64,000 nucleotides of DNA, taken from the NCBI RefSeq assembly GCF_013362815.1, contig NZ_JABFVK010000031.1, positions 62,001 to 126,000 of the forward strand, read 5' to 3'. Both the position numbers and the translations under genes were made by a program. The stretch comes from Hamadaea sp. GTDB lineage: Bacteria > Actinomycetota > Actinomycetes > Mycobacteriales > Micromonosporaceae. Below, one piece after another: positions 26,463 to 37,800 of this stretch (within the stretch, counting starts at the first letter, position 1; each line of letters opens with the position of its first letter). Below the pieces are notes generated by a model. It searched no databases. It was not told where the DNA came from and saw only the letters and a list, made by a program, of their open reading frames with translations.

Positions 26463-29400
26463 GCGACAGCCACCACATCGCGGTCGTGGGTATGGCCGGA
26501 TGCTTTCCCGGCGCGCCGGACATCGGGCAGTACTGGGCGAATTTGCAGGACGCCGTGGAGAGCATCACCTTCCCGTCCGACGACGAGCTGCGAGACTACG
26601 GTGTTCCGCAAGAGATGCTGCGCAACCGGGACTACGTCAAGGCGTACGCGAACGCGCCGAACGTCCAGGACTTCGACTCGGCGCTGTTCGGATACACGCC
26701 CCGGGAAGCCAGCCATACGGATCCGCAGATCCGCATGTTCCTCGAAAGCGCCCACGCCGCTCTCGAACACGCCGGCTACAACCCGCACGACACCGACGCG
26801 ACGATCTCCGTCTACGGCGCGGCCGGTTCGAACCGGTATCTCGATCTGCATCTGGGCTTCACCGGAGATGCGACGGCCGCTCAGAGTTTCGCGATCACCG
26901 CGCTCAACAACACCGACTACGTTGCGATCACCACCGCGTACAAGCTGGACCTGCGGGGTGCCGCGATCTCCGTCGCGACGGCGTGCTCGAGTTCACTGGT
27001 CGCGGTGCATCTGGCCGGGCAGGCGCTCCGCAACGGCGAATGCGACATCGCGGTGGCCGGCGGTTCAGAGGTGGAGATGCCGTTCGGGCACGGGTATCTG
27101 TGGGTGGAGGGCAGCCCGTTCTCCCGAGACGGCCATGTCAGGCCGTTCGACGTCAAGGCCGACGGCACGGTGTTCTCCAGCGGTTCCGGAGCGGTGGTGC
27201 TCAAACGTCTCGCAGACGCACTCGCTGACGGCGACACAATTCACGCGGTGCTTCGCGGCAGCGCGGTGAACAACGACGGCTCGCAGCGAGCGGGATTCAC
27301 CGCGCCGTCCGTTCCAGGACAGGCGGCGATGCTGGCCGAGGCGTTCGGCATGGCCGGCGTCACCGCAGCGGACCTGTCCTTCATCGAGTGCCACGCGACC
27401 GGTACGCCACTCGGTGATCCCATCGAAGTGGCGGCATTGCATCGGGCATTGCGTGCGGTCGGCGACGTCGGCAACGCGCGGGTGGCGCTCGGCTCGGTCA
27501 AGGCGAGTGTCGGCCATCTCGGGCATGCCGCCGGGGTGGCGTCGCTGATCAAGGCGATTCTGGCGCTGCGGCACGGCCGCATTCCGGCAACGTTGAACTT
27601 CACCGAGCCGAATCCCAAACTCGAGCTCGACAGTTCGCCGTTCGTCATCGCCGACCGGATGACGACGATCTCGGACACCAAGCCCTGGGTCGCCGGGGTC
27701 AGCTCATTCGGCGTCGGCGGGACGAACGCGCATGTGGTCGTCCAGGAGGCTCCGACTCGCCCCGTGACCGCAGCGCCCACCCGGCCGAGGATCGTGGTGT
27801 GGTCGGCGCGCAGCGAACAAGCCGGCCGCGAGTATCAGGACAACCTCGCCGCGTACTTCGGCGACGCGGAGAACGAAGCCGGCTTCGCGGCCGCCGTGCA
27901 TACCCTGCAGCGCGGTCGCCGGGCCCATCCTCAGCGCTTCGCCGTGATCGCCGCCGACGCCGCCGACGCCGCGGCAGCCTTGCGTACCGGGCAGAAGCTG
28001 ATCACGTCGCCCGGTGGCGGACGGCGCGACGTCGTATTCGCCTTCCCCGGTCAGGCGTCGCAACGCCCGGGAATGGGCGTCAGCGCCTATCGCACCGACG
28101 CGGCGTTCGCGGCCGCGGCCGATGAAGTGCTCGATCTGCTGGCGCAGCAGCAGATGGACCTCCGCGACGACTGGCTCGCCGCGGACCCGGCGCTGCTGAC
28201 GCGTACCGCGGCAGCTCAGGCCTTGTTGTTCACCGTTGAGTACGCCACTGCGCGAGCACTGCTAGCCCGTGGGGTACGCCCGGCAGCGGTGATCGGTCAC
28301 AGCGTCGGCGAGCTCGCCGCGGCGGCGGTCGCCGGTGTCTTCTCGCTCCCAGACGCGGTGACGCTGGTGGCGGCGCGTGGCCGGGCGATGGAAAGCGCCC
28401 CGGCCGGGGCGATGCTCGCGGTGGCGATGCCGTTGGACGATCTGGTGCCGTTGCTTCCGGACGGGGTCACGGTGGCCGTGGTCAACGCCGAGCGGCAGTG
28501 CGTGCTCAGCGGCGCTCCCGAGGACATCGACGGGGCCCTGGCGATGCTGCGGGATCACAAGATCGCCGCCACCCGGCTGAACACGGCGGGCGCGTTCCAC
28601 AGTCCGCTCATGGCGTCGGCCGCGGAGCGATTCGGCCTGGCCTTCGAGGGTGTGACCCTCAACCCGCCGACGATCCCGTTCTACTCGGCCGCTGCCGGTG
28701 GGCTCATCGGTGAGCGGGAGACCATCCACCCCGCCTTCTGGGCGGAACAAGTCGCCGCGCCGGTCCGATTCGACCGGGCCATGCGGGCGCTGCTCGACGA
28801 CGGTCCCCGGCTGATGCTCGAGACGGGTCCCGACCGGGTGCTCAGCAACCTCGGCAAGCTGGCCGGGGTGGCGGGTTCGGCGTTCATCCCGGTCCTGGAA
28901 CCGCAGCACGGGTTGCTGGAGGCGACCGCTCGGGTCTGGGCGGAGGGCCACGACGTCGACTGGGACGTCGAGGGCGAGGACCTCGGCGAGGTACGCCGGG
29001 TGCCGATGCCCGGATATCCGTACCAGCGCCGTCGGCACTGGGTGGAGCCGCTCGCCCTGCGTACTCCGGCGATCGCCGAGGCGGCACCGGCGGCGTCCGC
29101 TCCCACGCCGGTGGATGCGCCGCCGCAGGACACGCCACTGTCGACGATCGTGTGGTCCGAGGCGGAGCCGCTGAGTGAGGCGGTCCTCGACGGCCACTGC
29201 CTGCTGCTGGCGCCTGAGGGGGAAGCCGACAGCCTTCCGCTCGTGCTGGCCCTGCAACAGGCGGGCGCGACCTTGTCGATCGCTCGGCCGGCCGACGCGT
29301 ACGGGGAGACGCTCGGCGAGTTCCGGGTGCGCCCGGGGGAACGGGCCGACTACACGCGGGTGCTGGACGAGCTGAACCGCCGGGGTACGCCCCCGCGTCT

Positions 29401-31720
29401 GGTCGTGCACGCCATGACGATGCCCGGCGAGCTGTCGGGCAGCGCCCTCGGCGGGTCAGTCGACCATAGCTTCGGCAGCCTGTTCGCGGTCAGTCAGGTG
29501 ATCAGCTCGATGGCAGCAGACGCCGCGCCGGGACTGCTCGTCGTCGCCCGCGGTGCGATCGACGTCACCGGCGGCGAGCAGGTCGACCCGGTGGCGGCGA
29601 TGCTCGTCGGGTTCGCCAAGTCGCTGGCCAAGGAGGCGCCGCAGCTCGGCTGCCGGGTCGTCGACGTCCGCGCCGAGCAGGAGAAGGAGCTCGCGCGCGA
29701 GCTGGCTCGCTGGCGCGAGCACGAGGTCGTGGCGCTGCGCGGTTCCCGGCGCTGGGTGGCCGGCGTCCGGCCGCATTACCCGGAGTCGGCGGGTACGCCG
29801 GTCCCGGCGTCGATCCTGCGTCGGCAGGGGCACTACCTGATCACCGGAGGAACCGGCGGCCTGGGCCTGGCGTTGGCCCGGGGCTTGGCCGGGACCGGAC
29901 TGCGACCGCGGCTACTTCTGGTGAGCCGTACCGGTCTGGCCGACGACGCGACCGACGATCGTTCCACCCGGTTGCGGGCGCAGATCGCCGAGCTGACCAG
30001 ACTGGGCGCTCAGGTGCGGGTGCTCGCCGCGGACGTCGCCGACAAGCGGGCGCTGCAGCGTGCGCTCGACGCGGCCGTCGCGCGTTTCGGGCCGGTCAAC
30101 GGGGTGTTCCACCTCGCTGGAGTGCCCGGCGACGGACTCGTGCGGTTCCGTGATCCGGCCGACGCGGCGAAGGTGCTGGCGCCGAAGGTACGCGGGACGG
30201 TGCTGCTTGCCGAAGCCTTGCGTACGGGGTCGCAGCTGGACTTCTTCGCCTGCTTCTCCAGCCGGGCGGCCACCGACGGACTGGTCGGCAGCGCCGACTA
30301 CGCCGCCGCGAACGCGTTCCAGGACGCGTACGCCATGGTGCTGCGTCACCAAGGCGTGCCGGCCGTGTCCATCAACTGGCCGTCGTGGGCCGAAGTCGGC
30401 ATGGCAGCGGACTACGGCGTGCAGACATGGTCGACCGAGCTCGGACCCGCCATCAGCCCGATCTTGGACGAACACCGACTGGCCGGAAAGGCGATCCTGC
30501 CCGGCACGGGCCAGCTCGATCTGATTCTGCGCGGCTACTGCGCCATCACCGGTCGTGAGCTTCCCGTTCGCCTCAACGATGTGGTCTATCACCTGCCACT
30601 CGCGGCCGAACAGACGCGACGAGTGGAGATCAGGCTGCATCCGGACGGCGTGATCGAATTGTGGTCGCGGCCGCTGGACGAGCCGGGCGCGACCGCGATC
30701 AGACACACCAGGGCCAAGATCGCGCCGGTCGGCGAGGTCGGTGAGGCACCAGATGTCGTCGCGTTGCAGTCGACCCATCGGCATCCACTGGACGAGTCCG
30801 ACGCGGACGAACCGCGACTGTTCCGGCTCGGCCCCCGCTGGAACAACGTGACGGCCACGTTGACGCGTTCCGAGCCGGAGATCGACGACATGCTGCTCTC
30901 CATCGAACTGCCCGAGGAGTTCGCCGGCGATCTGGACGAGTATCTGATCCATCCCTCCCTTCTGGACACTGCTACGACCGCGTTCCGGCGTCCGGCGGAC
31001 GGGCTGCACCTTCCGTTCTGCGTCGAGTCCGTGGTGTTCCTGCGGCGCCTTCCGATGCGGTTGTTCGCCCAGTCCCGCCGGTTGCCGGACGGCGCGGGGG
31101 TGATCAGGGCGGACGTGGACCTGATGGACCCTGAGGGCCGGCTACTCGTCCGGGGGTCCGGCTTCACCCTGCGCAAGGTGGCCGGCGCGGAGCAGGTGAC
31201 CGGCGGCACCGCCGCGCCGAAGAGCCCGGGTGGCGACTCCGGCATCGATCCGCGCGAGGGCGTGGCGCTCACGCTGAGCATCCTCGGCGGGGACCATCCC
31301 GGTCAGGTGCTCGTCGAACCGGGAGCTCGACCGCTCAGCACGCCGACCGCGCCACGCGTCGCGCGGCAGCCGGTCGCGCCACCGCCCGCCGTACAGGTTG
31401 TCGCGCAGCCTACGCCGGTCGCCAAGCCGATGGAGCCGTCGGCGGCTGCGCCCGTCGCGCCCCCGGGCGACAGCGGCTCCACCGGCGTACACGAGGGGGT
31501 TCAGACGAGGGTCAAGGCGCTGTGGGTGGATGCGATCGGCGACCCGGACATCCCCGTCGACGCGAACTTCTTCGAGGTCGGCGGCAACTCACTGACCGCG
31601 ATCTCCCTGGTCGGCGCGGTTCGTGACGAGTTCCGGGTGGAACTGTCCATCGGTGCGATCTTCGACTATCCCACCATCGCGGCGCTCACCGACCTGCTGT
31701 GGGAGCAGGGCGTCCGATGA
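26459..31720 (+). CDS. Type I PKS module 2: KS-AT-KR-DH-ACP
   Basis: 1753 aa, GTG start in a GTGA overlap with the NRPS. KS: Cys176 in TACSSS, HATGT, ASVGH. AT: Ser615 in GHSVGE; the specificity motif reads GAFH rather than HAFH, still closest to malonyl-CoA. KR: nucleotide site TGGTGGLG near residue 1128, Tyr/Asn in DYAAANAF. DH: His1339 in HRLAGKAILPG, Asp1503 in HPSLLDTA. ACP: Ser1711 in VGGNSL, after a Pro/Ala-rich linker of about 90 residues. All domains look active, giving a malonate extension reduced to an alkene. Same KR-before-DH order as PKS1 and PKS3. The ATGA overlap at the end couples it to LanB-like protein 1. Confidence 0.93.
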   Translation: MSDSHHIAVVGMAGCFPGAPDIGQYWANLQDAVESITFPSDDELRDYGVPQEMLRNRDYVKAYANAPNVQDFDSALFGYTPREASHTDPQIRMFLESAHAALEHAGYNPHDTDATISVYGAAGSNRYLDLHLGFTGDATAAQSFAITALNNTDYVAITTAYKLDLRGAAISVATACSSSLVAVHLAGQALRNGECDIAVAGGSEVEMPFGHGYLWVEGSPFSRDGHVRPFDVKADGTVFSSGSGAVVLKRLADALADGDTIHAVLRGSAVNNDGSQRAGFTAPSVPGQAAMLAEAFGMAGVTAADLSFIECHATGTPLGDPIEVAALHRALRAVGDVGNARVALGSVKASVGHLGHAAGVASLIKAILALRHGRIPATLNFTEPNPKLELDSSPFVIADRMTTISDTKPWVAGVSSFGVGGTNAHVVVQEAPTRPVTAAPTRPRIVVWSARSEQAGREYQDNLAAYFGDAENEAGFAAAVHTLQRGRRAHPQRFAVIAADAADAAAALRTGQKLITSPGGGRRDVVFAFPGQASQRPGMGVSAYRTDAAFAAAADEVLDLLAQQQMDLRDDWLAADPALLTRTAAAQALLFTVEYATARALLARGVRPAAVIGHSVGELAAAAVAGVFSLPDAVTLVAARGRAMESAPAGAMLAVAMPLDDLVPLLPDGVTVAVVNAERQCVLSGAPEDIDGALAMLRDHKIAATRLNTAGAFHSPLMASAAERFGLAFEGVTLNPPTIPFYSAAAGGLIGERETIHPAFWAEQVAAPVRFDRAMRALLDDGPRLMLETGPDRVLSNLGKLAGVAGSAFIPVLEPQHGLLEATARVWAEGHDVDWDVEGEDLGEVRRVPMPGYPYQRRRHWVEPLALRTPAIAEAAPAASAPTPVDAPPQDTPLSTIVWSEAEPLSEAVLDGHCLLLAPEGEADSLPLVLALQQAGATLSIARPADAYGETLGEFRVRPGERADYTRVLDELNRRGTPPRLVVHAMTMPGELSGSALGGSVDHSFGSLFAVSQVISSMAADAAPGLLVVARGAIDVTGGEQVDPVAAMLVGFAKSLAKEAPQLGCRVVDVRAEQEKELARELARWREHEVVALRGSRRWVAGVRPHYPESAGTPVPASILRRQGHYLITGGTGGLGLALARGLAGTGLRPRLLLVSRTGLADDATDDRSTRLRAQIAELTRLGAQVRVLAADVADKRALQRALDAAVARFGPVNGVFHLAGVPGDGLVRFRDPADAAKVLAPKVRGTVLLAEALRTGSQLDFFACFSSRAATDGLVGSADYAAANAFQDAYAMVLRHQGVPAVSINWPSWAEVGMAADYGVQTWSTELGPAISPILDEHRLAGKAILPGTGQLDLILRGYCAITGRELPVRLNDVVYHLPLAAEQTRRVEIRLHPDGVIELWSRPLDEPGATAIRHTRAKIAPVGEVGEAPDVVALQSTHRHPLDESDADEPRLFRLGPRWNNVTATLTRSEPEIDDMLLSIELPEEFAGDLDEYLIHPSLLDTATTAFRRPADGLHLPFCVESVVFLRRLPMRLFAQSRRLPDGAGVIRADVDLMDPEGRLLVRGSGFTLRKVAGAEQVTGGTAAPKSPGGDSGIDPREGVALTLSILGGDHPGQVLVEPGARPLSTPTAPRVARQPVAPPPAVQVVAQPTPVAKPMEPSAAAPVAPPGDSGSTGVHEGVQTRVKALWVDAIGDPDIPVDANFFEVGGNSLTAISLVGAVRDEFRVELSIGAIFDYPTIAALTDLLWEQGVR

Positions 31721-33879
31721 GCCGTCTCGTCCGGCTCGACGACGACTGGGGACTGTGGCCGGTCGCCCCGGTACGCGGTGCCGGCCTGCCGTTCTCGTGG
31801 CTGGCGGGGCTGACCGGCGACCCCGCGTCCGCGTTGCGGCAGCTGCTCGCCGAGCCGTCGTTCCTGGCCGCCCTCACCTGGCAGAACCCGGGTTTGGTGA
31901 CCAGCTGGGCGGGCAAGCCGGAGCCGGGGCTCACCTCGTACCGGCTCGGGGTGCTGGCCAAGTACGCCCAGCGATACTGCGCGAAGAACGACAGCATCGG
32001 GTTCTTCGGCTCGGTCGGGTGGGCGCAGCTGGACTGCGAGCCGGGAGTTGATCTGCGAACCGACGGCTCTGGGGCGGTCCGGCGCTCGGAGGTGTCGCTG
32101 GAGCTGTGGGCGGTGCGGGCGCTGGCTGCGGCGCTGGCCGCCGACTCCCGGGTCGCACCGCATCTGCCGCTGCGGGTCAACCCGTCGGTCGGGATCGTGG
32201 GCGATCAGGCGATGCGACCGTATCGGCCGCCGATGGCGCTGAGCCCCGAGCAGCTGGCCGTCCTCGACCGGGTACGCGGTGGGGCGACCGCCGCCGACTT
32301 CGAACCCGCCGATCTCGGTCATCTCAGCGCGCTGCTGGACGCCGGTCTGGTGAAGTCCGGCTTCGCCGTGCGGCCCAGCGCTCACCCCGAGGAGAGTCTG
32401 CGCAGCCAGGTCGCCGCGCTTGCGACGCCTGACCGCGACGACCTGCTGTCCGGAATCGACAAACTGCTCAGCGCCCTGGCCGAGGCGGAGAAGGCGGCCC
32501 TGCGCCCGGCCGAGCTCTCCGAGGCGTTCATCGAGCTGGAGCGGCACTTCGCCACGATGACTGGCGAGCCGGCGACGCGTACCAAGGCCGACGCCGGCAC
32601 GGGCCGCACCCTCGCGTACCTCGACTGCCGCCGTGACCTGGATGTGCGAATCCCGGCCGGGACGGTCGAGCAGCTGGCCGCACCGCTCGCGCTGTTGCTG
32701 CAGTCGGCCCGTTGGCTCACGGCTCAGCTCGGCGAAGCCGTCGAGGAGGAGCTGCAGCAGGTGTACGCCGGCCTGCGCAAGCGACGCAGCGAGGTGACCC
32801 TCGCCGATCTCTTCCTGGCCGCTGCGGAGATTCTGTCAGGCGCGCCGAGGACGGTCGTCCACGAGATTGCGCGGGACTTCACGCTCCGATGGGCCGAGAT
32901 CCTCGCCGACGTCGGCACCGACCCGGGTGCCGGTCCGGTCCGGCTGAGCTGCACCGATGCGGCGCCACTGGTGTCGGCGCTGTTCCCGGCCGGTGAGCCC
33001 GGCTGGGCGGCCGCTCGCCAGCACAGCCCCGACCTGCTGTACGCCCAGCACGGCGACGACTCGTTCTGGGTGCTGGGTGAGCTGCACGTAGCGATGAACA
33101 CCCTCGAGTCGCGGTTCTTCCACACCCTCGCCGACGACGCCGGCCGGTTGGACGACCTGATGGCGCTGGACATGGCGGGCGGCCGCATCGTGCCCTGCTA
33201 CCCGTACGGGCCGGAGATCGACTCGCGCCGCTATCCGCCGCCGGCGATGCACGTGCCCGATCGCTACCTCTACTGGTCGCACAGCGACGACATGGGTACG
33301 CCCGACGGGTCCCCGGCATGGCCGGCCGCTGCCTTGCCGGTGTGGCTGGAGCAGGGCGAGCTGGTCGCCGGGCCGGATCGGAACAGCTGGGCGCATCCCG
33401 TACGCGAATTCTTCGGCGAGTTCCTGTCGGCGCTGGCGGTCAACCTGTTCCGGCTGCCCGTGCCCGGACCCCGGGTCCTCCTCGACGATCTGGTGATCCG
33501 CCGGGCGACGTGGGCCTTCGAACCCGGCGACTTGCCGGCCGGGGTGTTGACCAAGTCCGGCTACCGGCCCGAAGTCCTCAGTGCCTGGCTGGCCGGGCAA
33601 GGTCTGCCGCGGCACTTGTTCGCGCAGATGCCCTCCGAGCCCAAACCGTTCTACGTGGACCTGTCCGCGCCGGTGCTACTGGCCAACCTGGCCCGATCCT
33701 GGCGACGGGAGACCAGCGGCCCGATCCGGCTCCAGGAGATGCTGCCCGGCCCCGACCAGCTCTGGCTCCAAGACGGCGACGGCCGGCGGTACACCACCGA
33801 GTTCCGTTTCGTCGCGGTGGACAGCACCGCACGTGTCCTGCCCGCCCTCGCCACCACAGTAAGGCGATCGCCATGTTGA
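31717..33879 (+). CDS. LanB-like (lantibiotic dehydratase N-terminal domain) protein 1
   Basis: 720 aa. It matches the tRNA-dependent glutamylation domain of lanthipeptide/thiopeptide dehydratases. The RYCAKNDSIGFFGSVGW segment near residue 87 corresponds to the Arg-rich TPFGLF-like region, and the C-terminal LQEMLPGPDQLWLQD (about 672-686) with YTTEF corresponds to the conserved end of the domain. The length equals this domain alone; the C-terminal elimination domain of full LanB enzymes is absent. No RiPP precursor, LanC cyclase or elimination protein is visible. ATGA overlap with PKS2 and 7-nt overlap with the SbnB-like gene place it firmly in the operon. It may act on a carrier-bound or released peptide, using an aminoacyl-tRNA either to activate a Ser hydroxyl for dehydration or to add an amino acid (PEARL-like). 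Both are inference. Confidence 0.8.
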   Translation: MSRLVRLDDDWGLWPVAPVRGAGLPFSWLAGLTGDPASALRQLLAEPSFLAALTWQNPGLVTSWAGKPEPGLTSYRLGVLAKYAQRYCAKNDSIGFFGSVGWAQLDCEPGVDLRTDGSGAVRRSEVSLELWAVRALAAALAADSRVAPHLPLRVNPSVGIVGDQAMRPYRPPMALSPEQLAVLDRVRGGATAADFEPADLGHLSALLDAGLVKSGFAVRPSAHPEESLRSQVAALATPDRDDLLSGIDKLLSALAEAEKAALRPAELSEAFIELERHFATMTGEPATRTKADAGTGRTLAYLDCRRDLDVRIPAGTVEQLAAPLALLLQSARWLTAQLGEAVEEELQQVYAGLRKRRSEVTLADLFLAAAEILSGAPRTVVHEIARDFTLRWAEILADVGTDPGAGPVRLSCTDAAPLVSALFPAGEPGWAAARQHSPDLLYAQHGDDSFWVLGELHVAMNTLESRFFHTLADDAGRLDDLMALDMAGGRIVPCYPYGPEIDSRRYPPPAMHVPDRYLYWSHSDDMGTPDGSPAWPAAALPVWLEQGELVAGPDRNSWAHPVREFFGEFLSALAVNLFRLPVPGPRVLLDDLVIRRATWAFEPGDLPAGVLTKSGYRPEVLSAWLAGQGLPRHLFAQMPSEPKPFYVDLSAPVLLANLARSWRRETSGPIRLQEMLPGPDQLWLQDGDGRRYTTEFRFVAVDSTARVLPALATTVRRSPC

Positions 33880-34883
33880 TTCTCACTCACCGTGACGTTC
33901 AAGACGCCTTGAGAGGTCAGGAGGTCGCGGTTCTGCAGGCGGTCGAGGACGCCTACGTCGCGCACGCGGCTGGTGCATCGTCCCTGCCACACTCGGTCTT
34001 CCTCAGATTTCCCGACGAACCGCGGAACCGGATCATCGCGCTGCCGGCGTACCTGGGCGGCGGGCAGCCGATCGCCGGCGTCAAGTGGATCTCGTCGTTC
34101 CCGGCGAACATCGACCGCGGGCTCGAGCGGGCGTCCGCGGCCGTCATCCTCAACAGTCTGGAAACCGGCCGGCCGCTGGCGTTCCTCGAGGGGTCGACGA
34201 TCTCGGCCTGGCGGACGGCGGCCGGCGCGGCCTTGGCGGCCCGGCTGCTCCCCGCCGCCACCGACGGCAACGGAGTGACCGTGCTCGGCTGCGGGGTGAT
34301 CAACTTCGCGGTGCTGCGTTTCCTGCGCCACGTGGTGCCCGGCTTGAGCGAGATCACCGCGTACGACACACAACCCGGCCGAGCCGAACGGCTGCGTGAG
34401 CGGTGCGCGGCGGACCTGCCCGATCTCACGGTGCGGGTCGAGCACGATCTGGCCACCGCGCTGGCTAAGAACACGCTCATCAGCGTCGCCACCAACGCCC
34501 TGCAACCACACCTCGACTTCAGCGGGCTCGTCCCGGGGACATTGCTCCTGCACATCTCGCTGCGAGACGTGCTTCCCGAGGTCATCGTGACGGCAGCGAA
34601 CGTCGTCGACGACGCCGACCACGTGTTCCGCGCCAACACCTCGGTGCACCTGGCGGAGCAGCAGGTGGGTAACCGCGACTTCGTCGCCGCGACGATCGGC
34701 GAACTGGCGGCTCGCGGCGAGGCGGCCGACCGCGACCCGTCCCGGATCACCGTCGTGTCGCCGTTCGGGCTGGGGATTCTCGACCTCGCCGTCGCCGACC
34801 TGGTGGTAGCGACGGCCAACCAACGAGGACTGGGCACAGCTGTCGACGACTTCCTGCCCGCTGCGGAGACGAACCATGACTGA
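33873..34883 (+). CDS. SbnB-like NAD-dependent dehydrogenase (ornithine cyclodeaminase family), L-2,3-diaminopropionate synthesis
   Basis: 336 aa of the ornithine cyclodeaminase/mu-crystallin family. The Rossmann motif VTVLGCGVINFAVL lies near residue 135. The N-terminal substrate region has GVKWISSFP, and the RTAAGAALAARLL helix is typical. In staphyloferrin B synthesis SbnB oxidatively cleaves the SbnA product N-(1-amino-1-carboxy-2-ethyl)-glutamate to L-2,3-diaminopropionate. A SbnA-like partner is at 47630-48658, so the same role is likely here; an amino-acid cyclodeaminase is the alternative. ATG 33873 overlaps the LanB-like gene by 7 nt and its end overlaps the next NRPS by 8 nt. Confidence 0.85.
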   Translation: MLILTHRDVQDALRGQEVAVLQAVEDAYVAHAAGASSLPHSVFLRFPDEPRNRIIALPAYLGGGQPIAGVKWISSFPANIDRGLERASAAVILNSLETGRPLAFLEGSTISAWRTAAGAALAARLLPAATDGNGVTVLGCGVINFAVLRFLRHVVPGLSEITAYDTQPGRAERLRERCAADLPDLTVRVEHDLATALAKNTLISVATNALQPHLDFSGLVPGTLLLHISLRDVLPEVIVTAANVVDDADHVFRANTSVHLAEQQVGNRDFVAATIGELAARGEAADRDPSRITVVSPFGLGILDLAVADLVVATANQRGLGTAVDDFLPAAETNHD

Positions 34884-37800
34884 GCTGTCGCCCCTCAAGC
34901 AGCAACTGCTGGCCCAGCTTCTCAAGAGTGGCGGCGGAGCGGCTCCGGCCCCGGTCGACGTCATTCCACCATGGACGGGCGACTTCCCTGTGCGGCTGTC
35001 GTTCGCACAGGAGGCGGTCTGGCTCATCGCACAACTGGCCGGGGACGTCCCGCTGTTCAACCTCATCGCCGCGGAGTGGATACCCGACGGCCTGCCCCTC
35101 GCGCGGATTCAGCAGGACCTCAACGACATCGCGGCCCGGCACGACAGCATGCGGATGGCGGTGCTGTCCGGCGGCGATCGGCCCTGCATGACCGTCCTGC
35201 CGTCGCTGTCTGTCGTGCTTGAAGAGATCACCGTGGAAGGCGACGACCTCGACGCCGTGCGTACTGCGGCGTTGCGATTCGCGGCCAGGCCGTACCAGCT
35301 CGACGAAGCCCCGCTATGGCGGTCTGCCGTCCTGGTCACCCCGTCCGGCCGCCGGATGTTCATGCTCGGCGCGCATCACATCGTCATGGACGCCTCCTCG
35401 CTGGTCCTCGTCTGCAGTGAACTCGCCGGAGCACTGCCCCGGACCCCGCTGCCGCTGCGGTTCGCCGACTTCGCCGCGTGGCAGCGCGAGCGTGTGGCCG
35501 GCGGGGCTTTCTCGCGCGATCTCGACTACTGGCGTGGCCGGCTGGCCGATCTGCCCGCTCCGCTCGACATGCCGGCCGACCATCCGCGGACCGCAGAGCG
35601 CAGCCTGGCAGGTGCGACGGTGCAGCGGGAGCTGAGTGCCGAGGTCATCGACCAGGTACGCGCGCTCAGCCGGGCCGAAGGCGTCACCACCTACATGACC
35701 ATGCTGGCGGCGTACGCCGTCCTGCTGCGCCGCTACACCGGCGAGGACGACCTCCTGATCGGCTCGACGGTCTCCGGGCGCAACCGGCCGGAGCTGCAGC
35801 GCATGGTCGGCATGCTCGTGAACATGGTGCCCGTCCGGGCCGACCTGACCGGCTCGCTCACCTTCCGTGAACTGCTCAAGCAGGTGCGCGACCGGGTGTC
35901 GGAGGCGCTCGTCCACCAGAACGTGCCGTTCGACCTGCTGATCCGGGAGGTCCGCCCCGGCTATCCGCGCAACCGCGCGCCGCTGGCCCAGGTCGGGTTC
36001 AACATGCCCATGGAGGAGAACCGGCAGATGCTGACCTCCGTGGCGCTGCCGATGACGCCACAGGGCTCGCAGCTCGACATGACGTTGCACGTGGTGCCGC
36101 TCGCCGGTGGCGGGCTGGACGTCGAGCTGGAGTACTCGACCGCCCTGTTCCGTGAAGAGACGGCGTACGCGTTGCTGGATCAGTTCATGGCGCTCGTCGG
36201 CGCCCTGGCGGCCGATCCTGCGGCCGACGTCAAACGGGTGCCGGTGGGGGAGGAGCTCACTACCGCCCCGGCGCAGCCCGATGTGCCTCTGCTCCCGGCG
36301 TTGTTTCGTGCACAGGCCCTCCGCACCCCGGATGCGACCGCGCTGGTCGACAAGGGCGAAACCATGACGTACGCCGAGCTGGAGCGCGCCGTCGAGGTCC
36401 TGGCGGCCCATCTCGCGGCCGAAGGCGTCGGCCCGGAGACGCGAGTGGGCGTCTACCTCGACCGGGGTGCGGCCGCAGTCTGCGCTCTCCTCGCGGTGGG
36501 CCGGCTCGGCGCCTGCTACGTCACGCTGGATCCGCAGCACCCAGGGGCGCGTACGCGGCTGATCGTCGAGGAAGCCGGCCTCCGCACCGTGGTGACGACG
36601 ACGGAGAACGTGAACCGGCTCGCCGCGCTCGGGATCACGGCGTTCTGCGTCGACACCGTCTCCGACGACGGCCGGCGTGCGCCGATTCCCGCGCTCCGCC
36701 CGGATCTGGCGGCGTACATGATGTACACCTCGGGCTCCACCGGGCGCCCCAAGGGCGTGGTGATCACCTACGGCGGGATCGCCAACCGTGCACTGTGGCC
36801 GATCCGGAGCCTCGGTCTCGGCCCGGCCGACCGCGTCCTGCAGAAGACCGCACTGACCTTCGACGCCGCCGGCTGGGAGATCTTCTCGCCCCTGGCGAGC
36901 GGCGGAACGGTGGTCGTCGCACCGCCGGGCGTGGAACGCGATCCGGAGGCGATGGTACGGGCGGTCGCCGATGAGGCGGTGACGGTCCTGCAGGTGGTCC
37001 CCTCGGTTCTGCGGCAGCTTGTGTCCGCGCCCGGGTGGGAGGAGTGCTCGGCGCTGCGGCTGCTGTTCAGTGCCGGAGAGCCATTGACCGGCGAACTGTG
37101 CGCGCGTGTGCGCGAACTCGTCGACGTCACGATCTACAACACGTACGGCCCGACCGAATGCTCCATCGACGTCACCGAGTACGCGTGGCCGCCGGAGCAG
37201 CAGGACGGCCCGGTGCCCATCGGCCGCCCCCTCGACGGCATGCGCGCCGTCGTCCTCGACCGCGAGGGCAACCCGGTTCCGCCCGGCGGGATCGGCGAAC
37301 TGTACGCCGGTGGCATCGGCGTCGCCCGTGGCTACCACGCCCGGCCCGAGCTGACGGCGGAGCGCTTCGTGCCTGATCCGTTCGGCCCGGCCGGCTCCCG
37401 GTTGTATCGCACCGGTGACCTCGTCCGGCGCCGCCCCGGCGGGGTGCTCGAGTTCCTCGGCCGCCGCGACGATCAGGTGAAGGTCAACGGGGTCCGCATC
37501 GAACCGGCCGAGATCGAACGGGCGCTGATCGACCCGCCGACGGTCACGGCGGCGGCGGTCGTCGTGCGTACGCTGCCCGACGGTGGGCGGCAACTGATTG
37601 CCTATCTCGCCGGCGAGGGCAGGTCGGAAGCCACCGAGCTGCGCGCCCGGCTACGGCAGACGCTGCCGGACGCCTTGATCCCGTCGGTGTTCGTCCATCT
37701 CGACGCGTTGCCGCAGACCAGCAGCGGCAAGATCGATCGGGTGGCGCTGCTTCAGCGAGACCTCCCGGCGACCGCGCCCGCGGAGCGCATCGAGCCGCGG

